Shown here in pieces: positions 1 to 10,729 of a DNA stretch of 64,000 nucleotides. The notes under the pieces were generated by a model that had not been told where the DNA came from, did no database searches, and worked only from the letters and a program-made list of their open reading frames with translations. How positions within the stretch are numbered: the first letter of the stretch is position 1; the number at the start of each line of letters is the position of its first letter. Source of the stretch: Erigeron canadensis (taxonomy: Eukaryota; Streptophyta; Magnoliopsida; Asterales; Asteraceae); the NCBI RefSeq assembly GCF_010389155.1, contig NC_057769.1, forward strand, positions 6,944,735-7,008,734, read 5' to 3'. The translations under genes were made by a program, and so were the position numbers.

Positions 1-12
1 ATAAGTAAATTT

Positions 13-202
13 GGTATGTTAAAAAGCTTGCAGCTCTTGATTATCTCAAACGCTAGTGGATGAAGCGTTTCAACAAGGAGCTTTATCTTCCATTTTAAAA
101 GCTTCAAGCTCTTTTATCCAAACAATGTTTTTTATTAGCAAAGAGCTTTTCGTTAAAAGCTTGAAACTTGAAGCTCCTAAAAGCTTCTTGCCAAACATAC
201 CC
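13..202. mobile_element. MITE-like element with terminal inverted repeats
   Basis: The left end GGTATGTTAAAAAGCTTG is mirrored on the right by CAAACATACC preceded by AAGCTTCTTG. The interior repeats AAGCTT and GAGCTT motifs on both strands. TIR wording of the GGTATGTTTGGCA type is common in PIF/Harbinger- or hAT-related MITEs. No clear target-site duplication is visible, so the superfamily is not assigned. A short frame across it is incidental. Confidence 0.45.
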
Positions 203-3200
203 CATATATATTATTTCATGACTTTTGTTATGAACTTATTTAAGTTTTGTTTAACTGTTAAATTTTTATAGACACCCGTATATTTATACGGGTATAAAAT
301 CTTGTAAAATACTATGGTATGTATTAGTAGTTCCCAAATTTGCCTTAAAAAAATATATCACAATAAATCAATCCTTACGACTAAATTGGGAGTACTACCA
401 TATATTTTTACTAATAATAACAATTCTCGTGCTGGGTTAGACCTTGTCGTATTTGTCCGTGTATGCGCATAAGACCTGGTCATTAAGGGGGTAGTGTGTG
501 AACTCAAGTATAAACTAATAAAAGTTATGTGTGAAAGCGCCTGCATTATTGTGAAAGCAATCTTTGTAAATTGGACTTGCTATGTAAAATTTGCAAGAAA
601 TCTAAAATGTTAATTGGTAGACGTTTCAAAAAATAATCCAATTAAGTTTTATATGTAACTCGACTAAAAGAGAGTTTGTGAATTGCAGTTTCATTTTAAG
701 CTAACTAAATAAATATACAAGATCAAATTGATAATAAACTTTGTAAGTTACACATAAGTTGCATTATTGTAAGTTACACGTTTGGTCCTTCCGATTTGCA
801 TACATTCCATTAGTTGTCTCTATATGAGAAAACTAGACCGTTGTTTCCTTTTTGCTTCAAGGGGAGTTCAAAAATGGATGGTCGTTAGTTTGTGTCCATT
901 AAATCATCACATGCGTACCAATGGCTGGCAAAACCATCACTCGTTATTTGTTCCAACGTAACTTTTGAATAAACCAAAATTATAAAATTTAAAGGTTGGC
1001 TAAAAAGTTAATATTGTGTTGTCATTAAACTTTGATACACGTATAAATATATAGAAAATTTTTGTATTTTAGCTAGTTATTATCATCAGTTTTCATCAAT
1101 TATCCTTTAGGTTGTTATATTTTAGCATTAAGATTATTCATATATATGTTTATATTTCTTAAAATATAAGTATTAAGGACGACAATCGTCATCACAAACC
1201 TTAACTTTGTCACAAAAACAAAAAAAAAAAAGGAAAAGAAGAAGAAGAAATGTATAACCAAAGACTTTCTAAACATACATAATAATAACTAGACAATACC
1301 CGTGCGTAGCTCGGGTTCCACTTGAATATCAAAAATTTTTGTTAAATCTTACTTTCTTAGCTTTTTCCAAAGATGGTATGTTTGCATATATTGTCTTCTT
1401 TTTATTGACTTCGATCACAATTTTATTCATCTTAACTTTACCTACTACTTAAATCAAAAATTTTATATTTAAGTTCCGTTTTACACGGATATAATCGAAG
1501 ATGAATAATAATACATATTAACCTTCAAAAACTAATAATAACACATATATTCATCATCGTCATCATCATCTTTTTCTTCATGAAGACGCATCACCGTTCA
1601 CCATCCCCCTTTACATGAAAGTACAAAAGCAATTTTTTGAAAAATAGTTATAGCCGATTTCTGTAACGCTTAGCTAGATTAAGAAAACACCTATCATTAG
1701 ATCCAAATGAAACAAAAGGTAAATTAACCACAATTCTGAAGGAGGTCGTGAGTTATAGAAGCATAAATCTGCAAAAATACGCATCAAAAGAAACACAATT
1801 ACCATTATAACATACCAGATTAGAGTTAAAAAATTGAAACAAAATAAACACATACACACTCATATAGTCAAATCGGCCTTATATAGGCAAATTAGGTGGA
1901 CATGCAAAAAATAAAAAAGAAAAGTTTGACATATTAAACCACTTAAATAAGCCTTAAATACTAAGAAAAGCAATATGTGTTATTAAGCAATTTCAAAGGT
2001 AACTTCAAAATAATCAGCCATTTCTCTTGAAACTCGGCCAACATCTTTCCACTACTAATTACTTAAGAACCTAAATACTATTAAGCAAGTTGCGTTATCT
2101 TTTTAGTTTTTAACAACCGGTCCGAGTTAAATGGTGGAGTTTATAAGGTTGTGTGAGGCATGATTATTATAAAGATATGGATAAGCTCAATTGTTAATCA
2201 ACACATGAGGTAATAAAAGGTAACAACTTTTCAAATGTGTACGCAAAAAAAGGAGCTATTATACCGGTTAAGATTAATTAGTATTGTGATCCTATGGTTG
2301 AAAGTTGATACCAAATTCTTTTTTACCAAGCACCGTTAACAATATATATATACAATTCTTTTTGAACTTTATACGTTGATATTACGAACTAAGAAAACTA
2401 CAGCTATCAGTCTAAAGGTTTCTTGAACTAATATTCAATTTAAACATAGTTAATGTCTTAAATATCAATCATATTATACTTGTTACAAAATAAGTAAATT
2501 GACGGTTGCCTCTAACATTACAAGATAAAGAGAATTGATGCATAGAATAGATTTCATTTCAATCAAATTATAGTAATTGATAAATAATGCTACTGCCTCT
2601 AAAGTGACATGCTAGAAGTAGGAAAATCATATGATTTACTTGCACGCTCGTCGACTAATATATCATGTCAAGAGAAAGAACTCGACCAGAATTGGGATTG
2701 TTTGTAGTCCATAATCGTGATACCCGAACATTAATCGTCCACTTAATTGTCAGTCATATTAGGAAGCAAAATCACTAATATATCGATAACGGGTGCTCAT
2801 TTTGTTGTTCAACACGTAGCTGCAAGAAAGGAACTGTTAAGAGCTTATAAATATACAATTTATAAATAAGGTTCTAAACACACAGTTAAAGACAAAAAGT
2901 TACTATTAAGCTTCTAAATTCACCTTTTATTACTGAGCTTCAAATATTAAACCATAGTTATACGCAAATTATAATGCACCTCTTTGTAAACAACATTTTT
3001 TTTTCCGGATTATTAGCACATTTCTTCCATTATCAACATAAAATCGAAGGTCGTTTCGAGAAGTCACCCGTAATGCAACGACATAAAGTTGTTCGTGTGT
3101 AAAAACTGATTTTTAAGGTATCTTGAGCTTTCTTGTTTAAAGCCTTTTTTATTTTAAAAATTGGTGATATGGTAAAAATTAGTGATATGGTAAAGCTTAG

Positions 3201-3619
3201 TATGATTTGGTAAAAATTGTGAAACCTACATGTTATCTTTGTGGATATGTGAAATTTGAAATTACAAGTGTTTATTAATTGAGCACATGCAATTATAAAA
3301 TTAACAAACTAATAGATAAAGATCGCTTAAAAAGGAACAATTATTATGGTGGAGATTAATTTGTCATTTGATCGTGTGGTCTTCATTTATTGGTAACCTC
3401 ACGTACCGTCAACAATAGTTGTATATAATAATACACTATACTTATGATCAAAACAAATTTAGGGGTTTGGTGGCATGCACATATTTAGATGTTAGCCGGA
3501 TAGAATGTCGAATCCCACCTTCCTCGATGCTACTCTAACTCTATATTCTAGATTATTATTATTATTATATGATTCCTAGTACGCTTTTGTTTCTACACGC
3601 TTTGTTTGTCATTTAATAA
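203..3619. other. gene-poor AT-rich intergenic DNA
   Basis: No supportable coding sequence is seen. A Helitron-type end, on the minus strand, lies at 1289-1315 (CTAG, then a CCCG...CGGG hairpin). The rest is AT-rich sequence with short poly-A/T runs and small microsatellites such as the CAT-rich stretch near 1555-1570. Confidence 0.5.
1289..1315 (-). mobile_element. Helitron-like 3' terminus (CTAG plus hairpin)
   Basis: Read on the minus strand, a GC-rich stem (CCCGAGC...GCACGGG) is followed after a few bases by CTAG and then T. Helitron 3' ends typically have a short GC-rich hairpin just before CTRR, inserted between A and T. The 5' end was not located. Similar ends occur near 30503, 33145 and 34354. 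Confidence 0.35.
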
Positions 3620-4766
3620 ATATATTTTGGTTCACTTTATATATGGTGATGATTAGAACACGAAATATACATAGCATCCGAATGCTTTAATATCTAACAA
3701 TAGACGATTTTGAAATAAATTTTTAAGCTTTAGCTCTTTATTTCGTGATTTAGTCTTTTACGTTTGTGTAGACTAGCTAATACGTTGTTATAATTTTTAA
3801 AAGGTTCTTCTATTTTTCAGAAAGGTCGAACCTTAAAAAGGTAGACCACAAATTTAACCACTGAAGTTTATAAATCTTATTTAAGTTATAATTTAAAATA
3901 GAAAATACAAAATGTAGCCTTAAAGGTTACCCTTAAAATTTATAAAAAAATTATATTTTTCATATAAAAAGTCTACCATCTGAACCCTCTAAATTATATG
4001 ATAATTACACAAATATATATTGCACTTTATTTATAGTCCTTAAAACTTTATTTAACCTTTAAAATATTACCCATCATTAGTATGTCTTATGCATATACAC
4101 TACTTCTAATATTTTTAAAATGTTAACCTACAAGAAGAGGATCCTAATCCATTTTCAATTCATTGTATGTTTCGGGTTGGACTATTCTGCTAACGACTTT
4201 GTTTCTAGACTTAATTTGTTGAGATATTGACTTGTTTGACCGTTTACTTTGAAAGGTTAAATTAATAACGTTATATGAAATTAATATCATTCTATAATAA
4301 TTTCTTACATACATAGAAGAATGTAATAAGTCTTTTTATATACTTATAAAACCCAAGATTTTTGAATATTTTAGAGAAATATATATAAATCTAATATATC
4401 AAATTATAGAAAGTTCATGCTTGTTTCATAAAATGTATAAGTATTGAGGCTAGCCCACTTAGTGCCTCTTATATGTTTCAAATCTTCACCAAAGCTTTGG
4501 AGTAGTAGTGTTATAAAAAGTAGAATTAGATTTGATGTATCTAATATTTAGTTGCTACTTTTTATTTTCCCTTTACTTTTTTGTAAAGAAAAAAAAAACT
4601 GATGTATCTAATATTTAGTTGTTACTTATTTGTAAGAAAATAATAGTATATCAGATACGGTATATGCTAGCTAGAAAAACTAATGGATATAATGAATTTA
4701 TTTTATAGAAATATTAGTATGCAATGCAAGTACCTTGCAGTTTCGTATTCAATCATGAAAGTCGTC

Positions 4767-4774
4767 TATAAAAG
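4767..4774 (+). promoter_or_regulatory. TATA box upstream of foldback A
   Basis: TATAAAAG sits in a context (TATAAAAGGGTG) kept in unit B at 7805-7812. A pyrimidine-rich stretch (CTTCTCATCATCCCC) follows 40 bp later, as at plant transcription starts. Its position about 1 kb upstream of the hairpin would suit a Pol II primary transcript containing the foldback. Functional status is inferred. Confidence 0.5.
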
Positions 4775-4961
4775 GGTGACCTGGTACTAGGCAATATCTA
4801 TAATCAAACCTTCTCATCATCCCCATTTCTACTCCTGCCTTTATTCTATATATATTGGTTACTAAATCTGCGCATATAAACATTCCTATATTAGTAAACA
4901 AAATCTAGCTAACCAGTAGTCACAATGTGACGGCATTTCTAGTATTCGATCTATACTATAC

Positions 4962-5380
4962 CAGGGGCGAATCTAGGTTTCTAGCTTGCCGGTGTATGCA
5001 TAACGAAAAGATAGGTCGAATGTGTTCTAGCTCTCATCATTCAAACTATTTCTTCTTCTTTTTCAATTTTTTTTTCTTCTCATATATACTTTTCAAAATT
5101 GTTTAATTAATTAGTCACTCGATGATTTTTTTGCTCCATAAAGTCACTCTATTTCATTCTCATATTGAACCATTGTTCCCTTCATTGTTGGTTTTATAAG
5201 TTGTATGACTTTATTCATACAAATTTTGGTGGGTTTCAATCAAGTTTTTTTGAAAAGTTAAGATCACCTTTTTTTTTTTGTGACGATTTCCCTTGTTTTA
5301 TCTGAAAAAAGAGAAAGATTTGGAATATATTTTTATGCACATGCATTACACCCTTAGCTATGCTCCATGATTCGCCCCTG
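4962..5380. mobile_element. hAT-like TIR element in unit A
   Basis: The ends are CAGGGGCGAATC and its reverse complement GATTCGCCCCTG. TIRs of this CAGGGGCG type are typical of plant hAT elements. The matching 8-bp target duplication is no longer recognisable. A degraded version occupies the same place in unit B (8064-8544), so it was present before the duplication. Confidence 0.5.
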
Positions 5381-5777
5381 GCCAATAATTGCTTAGAAAA
5401 AGCCGAAAAAGATGCTGTCTAGCTTAGTATAGTATCCAATTTACTTTTCAAACACTATATTATATCTCCATTGCTAAAGTCCTCGAAATATCAAAGCTTT
5501 AATTAAGTAGTTTGGGTTCTTCTAAGATGGTATGGAAGCAACTTTGCATGCTGCTCTTAATTAAGAGATCTTGAACGCCACTAATTACTTTAATAAACAT
5601 TATGCATTAATTGTGTTATTTTACTTTGCTTCTAAACGGTTAACCAGGCTATGGCAACGATTCGATGACAAGCAACGACCTAAAGAACCCCTGCAAGTTC
5701 AATCATGTGTAGGGTTTGATCACATTGAAGATGATTCTATGCATGTTGTAGTAGCCATTGTTGTTGGTTGCTTGATA

Positions 5778-6026
5778 CGGCTATATAAATGGAGTTGGAG
5801 ATCTGGCTGTGTAACAATGGGTTCAACCACTCTTATATTCACTGGTAAAAAAGTTATATTGTGGAGATGGAGACACTGAAACGAAGCTGTATCGTCTCAA
5901 GATGAAGAATAGTACAATTTCGTTTCAGTTTCTCCATGTCCATAATATAATTTCTTTTATCAGTGAATATAAAAGTGGCTGAACCCATTGTTTCACAAGC
6001 AGATCTCCAACTCCTTTTTGGAGCCG
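5778..6026 (+). ncRNA. Long foldback A: candidate MIRNA or hairpin-siRNA precursor
   Basis: Two arms of about 110 nt pair nearly completely around a short tip (about 5891-5915). The left arm runs CGGCT...GGAGTTGGAGATCTGG...; the reverse complement of the right arm runs CGGCT...GGAGTTGGAGATCTGC.... Differences are mostly single bases, several of them G:U-compatible, with almost no gaps. A second copy lies at 8772-9021 with the same length. The 3'-arm segment from AGTGGCTGAACCC to ATCTCCAACTCC (about 5973-6013) is identical in both copies, as is the tip-proximal region, while flanks have drifted. Length and bulge pattern resemble miR159/319-type long precursors, but I recognise no known mature miRNA. 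Alternative: a recently inverted gene fragment producing siRNAs, or a MITE, although no TSD was seen. Confidence 0.55.
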
Positions 6027-7804
6027 ATTCAATTTATAGTGAAGCATAGACGACGCTGTTCGCTCTGATTGCCTAGATATGAAATAGATAAAATTGTTGG
6101 TGTTGATGCAACAAAGCAATTACAACATCATTGTAACAAACCGATCAACCATCATATAATATATGCATTATTAAGAAAATGTACGTCATATTGTCATGGA
6201 TTATTCAACCGTCAAATATGACTGTCTGTTATACCATGTTAGCAAGATGATATGCACGTATTTCATGTCCAAAGATATGCAATGTGAAATGAATCAAACT
6301 TTGCAGGAAATATGTCGAGATTTGGTTTTGGAAGCTAGGTCAAAAGTGCAAGTTTAAAAGGTTAAACAACCAAAGATTAAAAGTTCTAATTTAATTTAAA
6401 AGGTTTTGCAGGAAACATGCATGTCAGATTTTGTTTTTCAGGAAATCCTAATTTTTAAAAGGTTAAAGTGTTAAACAACCAAAATTTAAAAGTTCACTCC
6501 CATTATCCATTATCTATTTATATAGTAGGTTTTGGATTATGACTATTATTCTAATTCTTTTGTTTAATTCTAGACTCTGAATTTTTTTTTAAGAAAATGA
6601 CTAGACTCTGAATTGTCATAATGTTATATGTCATCTAATAAAAAAATAGATTTTGGTTTACTTTATATACGGTGATTAGAATTAAGACGAAATCTAGCAT
6701 CCCAATAATTCAGTTAATTAATATTCGATTATATATTCATTCTATAATGGATTTAATTTGGTTTAAGTGTTCTTATTTACAATATAATTAATTCTTTTAA
6801 GTTTCACAATACCTTTCTAACGTTATAATTAATAACTTTCTAAGGTTATTTTCGTGATTTACTCCTTATGAGTTTGTGTTAACTAATTCGTTTAACCTTT
6901 CAAAGGGTTAAACAACCACCAAATTCGAGAGTCAAAAGATTAAACTAGATATATACCTTTAAAAGTAAAATAATCATTGCAAAAGAAATTATATATAGTA
7001 TGGTAACCATGCGCAATAAGATCGAGGTTCTACGTACCATACGTACATTTGACTATTTGAGTTATTAGTTAAACTCGTAACTTACGATATGTCAAGAAGT
7101 ATACATATTAACGAGCTGATGAGACCTTTAATTAAGTTTTAACAGTAGGACACTGTAAAATAATCTTAAACAGAAAAAGTTTAAAAACAAGCATCTTATA
7201 AATCACGCCGGCCTTAAGTAGTTGAAAATTAGAATATACTAGTATCATATATAGACACGTTGCAATTTTTTATGTGTACATATTCTTTTTTCCAAGATTT
7301 GGTGAAGGATAGATATTCAAGTTGAAAAATTGACTTGTTTGACCGTTTACTTTTGAGAGGTTCCATTAACAGTATAGTCGATAATTAAGCCGATAATGGA
7401 AAGGTCAAGTATTTAAATCTCACATCGTATAAATTTTTGGGGTTTTTCATGTTGCCAAGAGGCCGGTATTCTCTCAACTATGATGCGTTAATTAATTTTG
7501 TTGGTGTGAAGATGATCGGGTGAAATTGATTCAATTTTAGCTTTTCAGAACAAGAAAAACCCACAAATTAACATAGTAGTGTTAATCAACTAACAATTAA
7601 AACAATATCGTCATTTAGAAAGTTCCTGCTTGTTTCCTATATGCGTCAATGTAGTGTTAACTAAATAAATATATTAGCTCAAAAACTTAACTAAAATATA
7701 TATATAATAAAATATAGTAATATTTAAGAAAGATAACTTGTAGGCATAGTTAACAACCGCAAGTTCCTTGCAGTTTCCTAGCTAGCTATGCACTCATGGA
7801 AGTG

Positions 7805-7812
7805 TATAAAAG
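7805..7812 (+). promoter_or_regulatory. TATA box upstream of foldback B
   Basis: TATAAAAG in the context TATAAAAGGGTGGCC, equivalent to 4767-4774 in unit A. It lies about 970 bp upstream of the second foldback, close to the spacing in unit A despite indels between. Confidence 0.5.
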
Positions 7813-8063
7813 GGTGGCCGGGTATTCGGCATTTAAACACAAATATTCTCATCTCATTTGTCTAAGAGATCGACCAGAAACTTTCTTTTTTTTTTAACAG
7901 CAAATTTATTCCTACACCAAATTTTTCTCCTTCACACAGCCTTTACTTACCTTTCCTTTTTCTCGGTTACTAAATATATATAGGAATTTCCTATAGTAGT
8001 AGTTAACAAAATCTAGCTAGCTAAGCTAGTCACAATGTGATGACATTGGTGTTATTCTATATA

Positions 8064-8544
8064 CCCGTGGCGAATCTAGGCTTCTAACTGGTTTATGCGT
8101 GACATTGAACGTGTTTTCTCATTCAACCTCTTCTTTCTTCTCTTTTATAAGGGGCCGTTGGTTTTCAAAATGTATGAAAATTTGGTGGAATGAAATTCGA
8201 TTTGTAATGTTAGGTTAACATAAAAAGTTCTAAATTTCATTCTACCGAATTCTCATATATTTTAGGAACCAAACGACCCTATGTTTGATTAAGTAGCTCA
8301 ACAACATTATTTGCTAAATGAAGTCACTCAATTTTAATTCATTTGTCATATCGAACCAGCAGGTTGTTTTGTAGCCGGTTTAGTATTTAATATGTACCTC
8401 TGAATAAGGCATAATGAGTTTACGAACACAAAATTGGTGGGTTACTTTATTAATCAAGTTTGTTTTTAACTACAAAAGGTTATATTTAAAAGAAAAGATA
8501 TGGAATGCACGTGCATACGTTTAGCTATACTCCTAGATTTGCCC
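8064..8544. mobile_element. Degraded hAT-like element in unit B
   Basis: Counterpart of the 4962-5380 element: the left end reads CCCGTGGCGAATCTAGG and the right end CCTAGATTTGCCC. Both TIRs have mutated. It is interrupted by the Tourist-like MITE at 8151-8280. Confidence 0.4.
8151..8280. mobile_element. Tourist-like MITE
   Basis: TIRs GGGGCCGTTGGTTTTC and (reverse complement of the right end) AGGGTCGTTTGGTTCC. Subterminal regions (ATGAAAATTTGGTGGAATG and its mirror) also pair. GGG(C/T)CGTTTGG-type ends are typical of PIF/Harbinger-derived Tourist MITEs. The element is absent from the equivalent place in unit A. Confidence 0.55.
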
Positions 8545-8771
8545 AATATAATAATAAAAATAACAATAATAATCATAAATTCATAATAATTGCTTAGAAA
8601 AGGCTATGGCAACCATTTGATGACAACTGAAGATCCTCCACAAGTTTAATTGTGTGGAGGGGTTGACTTTGATTATTACAAAGAAGATGTTCCTTTTAGT
8701 GTAATTGTTGAGAAGGTCATGCGTATTGTTGTAGTCATTGTTGATGGTTATAGACCAATGGTTGATCGATA

Positions 8772-9021
8772 CGGCTAAATAAATGGAGTTGGAGATCTGG
8801 TTGTGTAACAATAGGTTCAACTACTCTTATATTCACAAATAAAAAAGTTATATTGTGGAGATAGAGATCCTGAAACGAAGCTGTACCATCTCAAGATGAA
8901 GAATAGTACAATTTCGTTTCAGTTTCTCCATGTCCACAATATAATTTCTTTTATTGGTGAATGTAAGAGTGGCTGAACCCATTGTTTCACAAGCAGATCT
9001 CCAACTCCCTTTTTATAGCCG
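8772..9021 (+). ncRNA. Long foldback B: duplicate of candidate MIRNA precursor
   Basis: Same architecture as 5778-6026: CGGCT start, GGAGTTGGAGATCTGG on the 5' arm, AGATCTCCAACTCC and AGCCG closing the 3' arm. Relative to copy A the 5' arm carries more substitutions (for example ATAGGTTCAAC for ATGGGTTCAAC), while a stretch of about 40 nt on the 3' arm is unchanged. This would fit a functional small RNA cut from the 3' arm, but that is inference. Frames across the hairpin are incidental. Confidence 0.55.
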
Positions 9022-9421
9022 AAACATTGTTCAGTAAATCATATACATGTGTTTCTGATTTTGTGGATATAAATATATAGATAATAAATGTATTATTCTA
9101 AGAGTTATACAGTCTTACAGATCGAATGTCATACTTTCATGGATTCAACCATCAAATATGATTATATGTTGTACACTTGTACCATGTTAACAAGACGATA
9201 TGAACAATTGTTTTAAATATTTCTTGTCCAAAATAGATGATGATGATGTACTTATGATATGAAATCAAAGTTGCAGGAAATATGTCAAGATTCAATTCTA
9301 GAGGGACAAAAGTGCAATTCTCATAATACAGATACTCCAGAATCAAAGTACAAATGATACATGAATAATATTACACATAAGTCCATCACAATTGTCACAT
9401 TGTCTTTTTACATACGAAAAT

Positions 9422-10514
9422 TTAAAGTGATAAACCGGACTCCTCATCCTCTTCAAGGCCACCAACGTAGACAAAGTAAAGGGTCCAGATCAAACCAAAG
9501 ACACCAAAAAGGATCCATCCGAGAAGGTTGTTGCTTAGACCAAATGGTAGCCCAGTTCCTTCTGTGCTCATTCTCTCGTCGACTAGAGCCATGGCGGCTG
9601 GGCTCGACATGGTTGCAGCCATTGCTGCAGCCATCAATGAGGGTGCACCCATCCTCATCTTTGGTGCCACATCCTCGGATGTGACAGCGGGCTTACCTTC
9701 CATAGAGCACCTCACTTTGCCCATTTTGCTCATTGATGGTAACCCTGATCAACAACATTAACAATAATCATTATATTTTTGGCTTTGTCGAAACTTGTAA
9801 CCATGGCCGTATCAACACATTTGATATTTCGAAGTAACAAATTTCATACAAAATGACCAAAATTTCTGTCTTCCTAAGATGAGCAAGAGAATTGAGAAGT
9901 CCATGAAATCGTCGATGAATATCCTTACATGAAGCTAATTACGGCTATATATACATGATCCATTTTGGGGGGTTACACCTTTCACTAATAATGCCTAGTC
10001 AATCTCAAATGGATTCATTCATCTCTTTTATCTAAAGCAATATTAACGGTGCCTGTTTGATGTGTGTTATTACCTTTTAATTAAACGCGAAACAATCAAC
10101 ATATAAAGTATTTGGCCAAAACTAATTAGAATCCTAATTACTAATTTACTATATCAATTTGTTGTCACAAGTTAACTTGATTATTTGGAAAAGTGATCTA
10201 GCTACCCAATCAAGTCACAATGCCTCAAACATACTAAAATGAATCTAGTACTACATATATAAGCTTTAGACCATCAAGCAAAAAGTTTATATAATTCTAA
10301 TGGCAATAACTCGTGCATATATAAAACATTTTATATAATACCCATTTTATATAATCATATAAAACATTATATAAAACATTTTATATAATACCCAAATAAT
10401 ATTGATTTAAAAAAGCATACCAAGAATTGGTGAACCATGGGTAGTAACAGAAGACTTTTGCAACAAAGAGAAAGATGGTGAGGCAGTAGAAATGGAAGCA
10501 GAAATGGATGCCAT
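9422..10514 (-). CDS. psbW: Photosystem II reaction center W protein precursor, chloroplastic
   Basis: Two exons: 10514-10421 and 9744-9422, intron 9745-10419 (GT-AG, phase 1; 10420 is part of the donor). The spliced frame encodes 138 residues. PsbW is a small nuclear-encoded thylakoid membrane subunit that helps stabilise PSII dimers and PSII-LHCII supercomplexes. Residues 1 to about 45 are Ser/Thr-rich and lack acidic residues, as in a stromal transit peptide. Residues 61-84 ([17 protein letters not shown]...) are a hydrophobic thylakoid-insertion signal ending AMA. The predicted mature chain starts [10 protein letters not shown] at about 85 and has 54 residues, the family's usual length, with one membrane helix ([16 protein letters not shown]) and an acidic tail [12 protein letters not shown]. 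The start is the ATG whose exon joins in frame by splice consensus. The family match is very strong; the exact cleavage site is inferred. Confidence 0.95.
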
Positions 10515-10611
10515 TTCCTTCTTCTTCTTCTTTTCTTGATTTGCAAGAACTTAATGATAACAAAATGAAGACCAACCACACTTCAAAGTAGAGGGGGTTC
10601 ACTTTGTGTTT

Positions 10612-10619
10612 TTATATAA
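10612..10619 (-). promoter_or_regulatory. TATA box of psbW
   Basis: On the minus strand TATATAAA lies about 100 bp upstream of the psbW start codon, leaving a 5' leader of about 65-75 nt. Confidence 0.6.
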
Positions 10620-10723
10620 ATTTGTATGTATTTGATTGGCTTATTAGACTTATTTTCAATGCAACCACATAAATTGGATTACATGGATTGCACCTCATCT
10701 TTTCTCCACCAATATCTTTGATC

Positions 10724-10729
10724 CACGTG
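10724..10729. promoter_or_regulatory. G-box (CACGTG) in the psbW promoter
   Basis: A perfect palindromic CACGTG core in the context CCACGTGTCA lies about 110 bp upstream of the TATA box. G-boxes bind bZIP/bHLH factors (HY5, PIFs) and are frequent in light-regulated nuclear photosynthesis genes, which fits psbW. Actual occupancy is not shown by sequence. Confidence 0.45.

Larger units (their letters stand above)
3620..6360. repeat. Tandem duplication, unit A (~3 kb)
   Basis: This segment matches 6640-9320 in the same order and orientation. Shared landmarks are the TTGGTT(C/T)ACTTTATATA stretch (3628 and 6652), TTGACTTGTTTGACCGTTTA (4229 and 7331), the TATAAAAGGGTG promoter-like motif (4767 and 7805), a CACAATGTGA motif, a hAT-like TIR element, a ~250-bp foldback and a downstream GCAGGAAATATGTC motif. 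Similarity is uneven and highest in the foldback. Exact borders cannot be set by eye. Confidence 0.75.
6640..9320. repeat. Tandem duplication, unit B (~3 kb)
   Basis: Second copy of the 3620-6360 segment, head-to-tail with it. It carries its own TATA motif, decayed hAT-like element and foldback, plus a Tourist-like MITE (8151-8280) that unit A lacks. The MITE-free site in unit A acts as an empty-site comparison and shows that the MITE arrived after the duplication. Confidence 0.75.

Noticed and set aside
5571..6119. Open frames on both strands (102 and 64 codons) across foldback A
   Set aside because: They follow from the hairpin's two complementary arms, lack a domain and are not kept open in copy B.
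9361..9761. Plus-strand frames of 107 and 77 codons
   Set aside because: They are antisense shadows of the psbW second exon.
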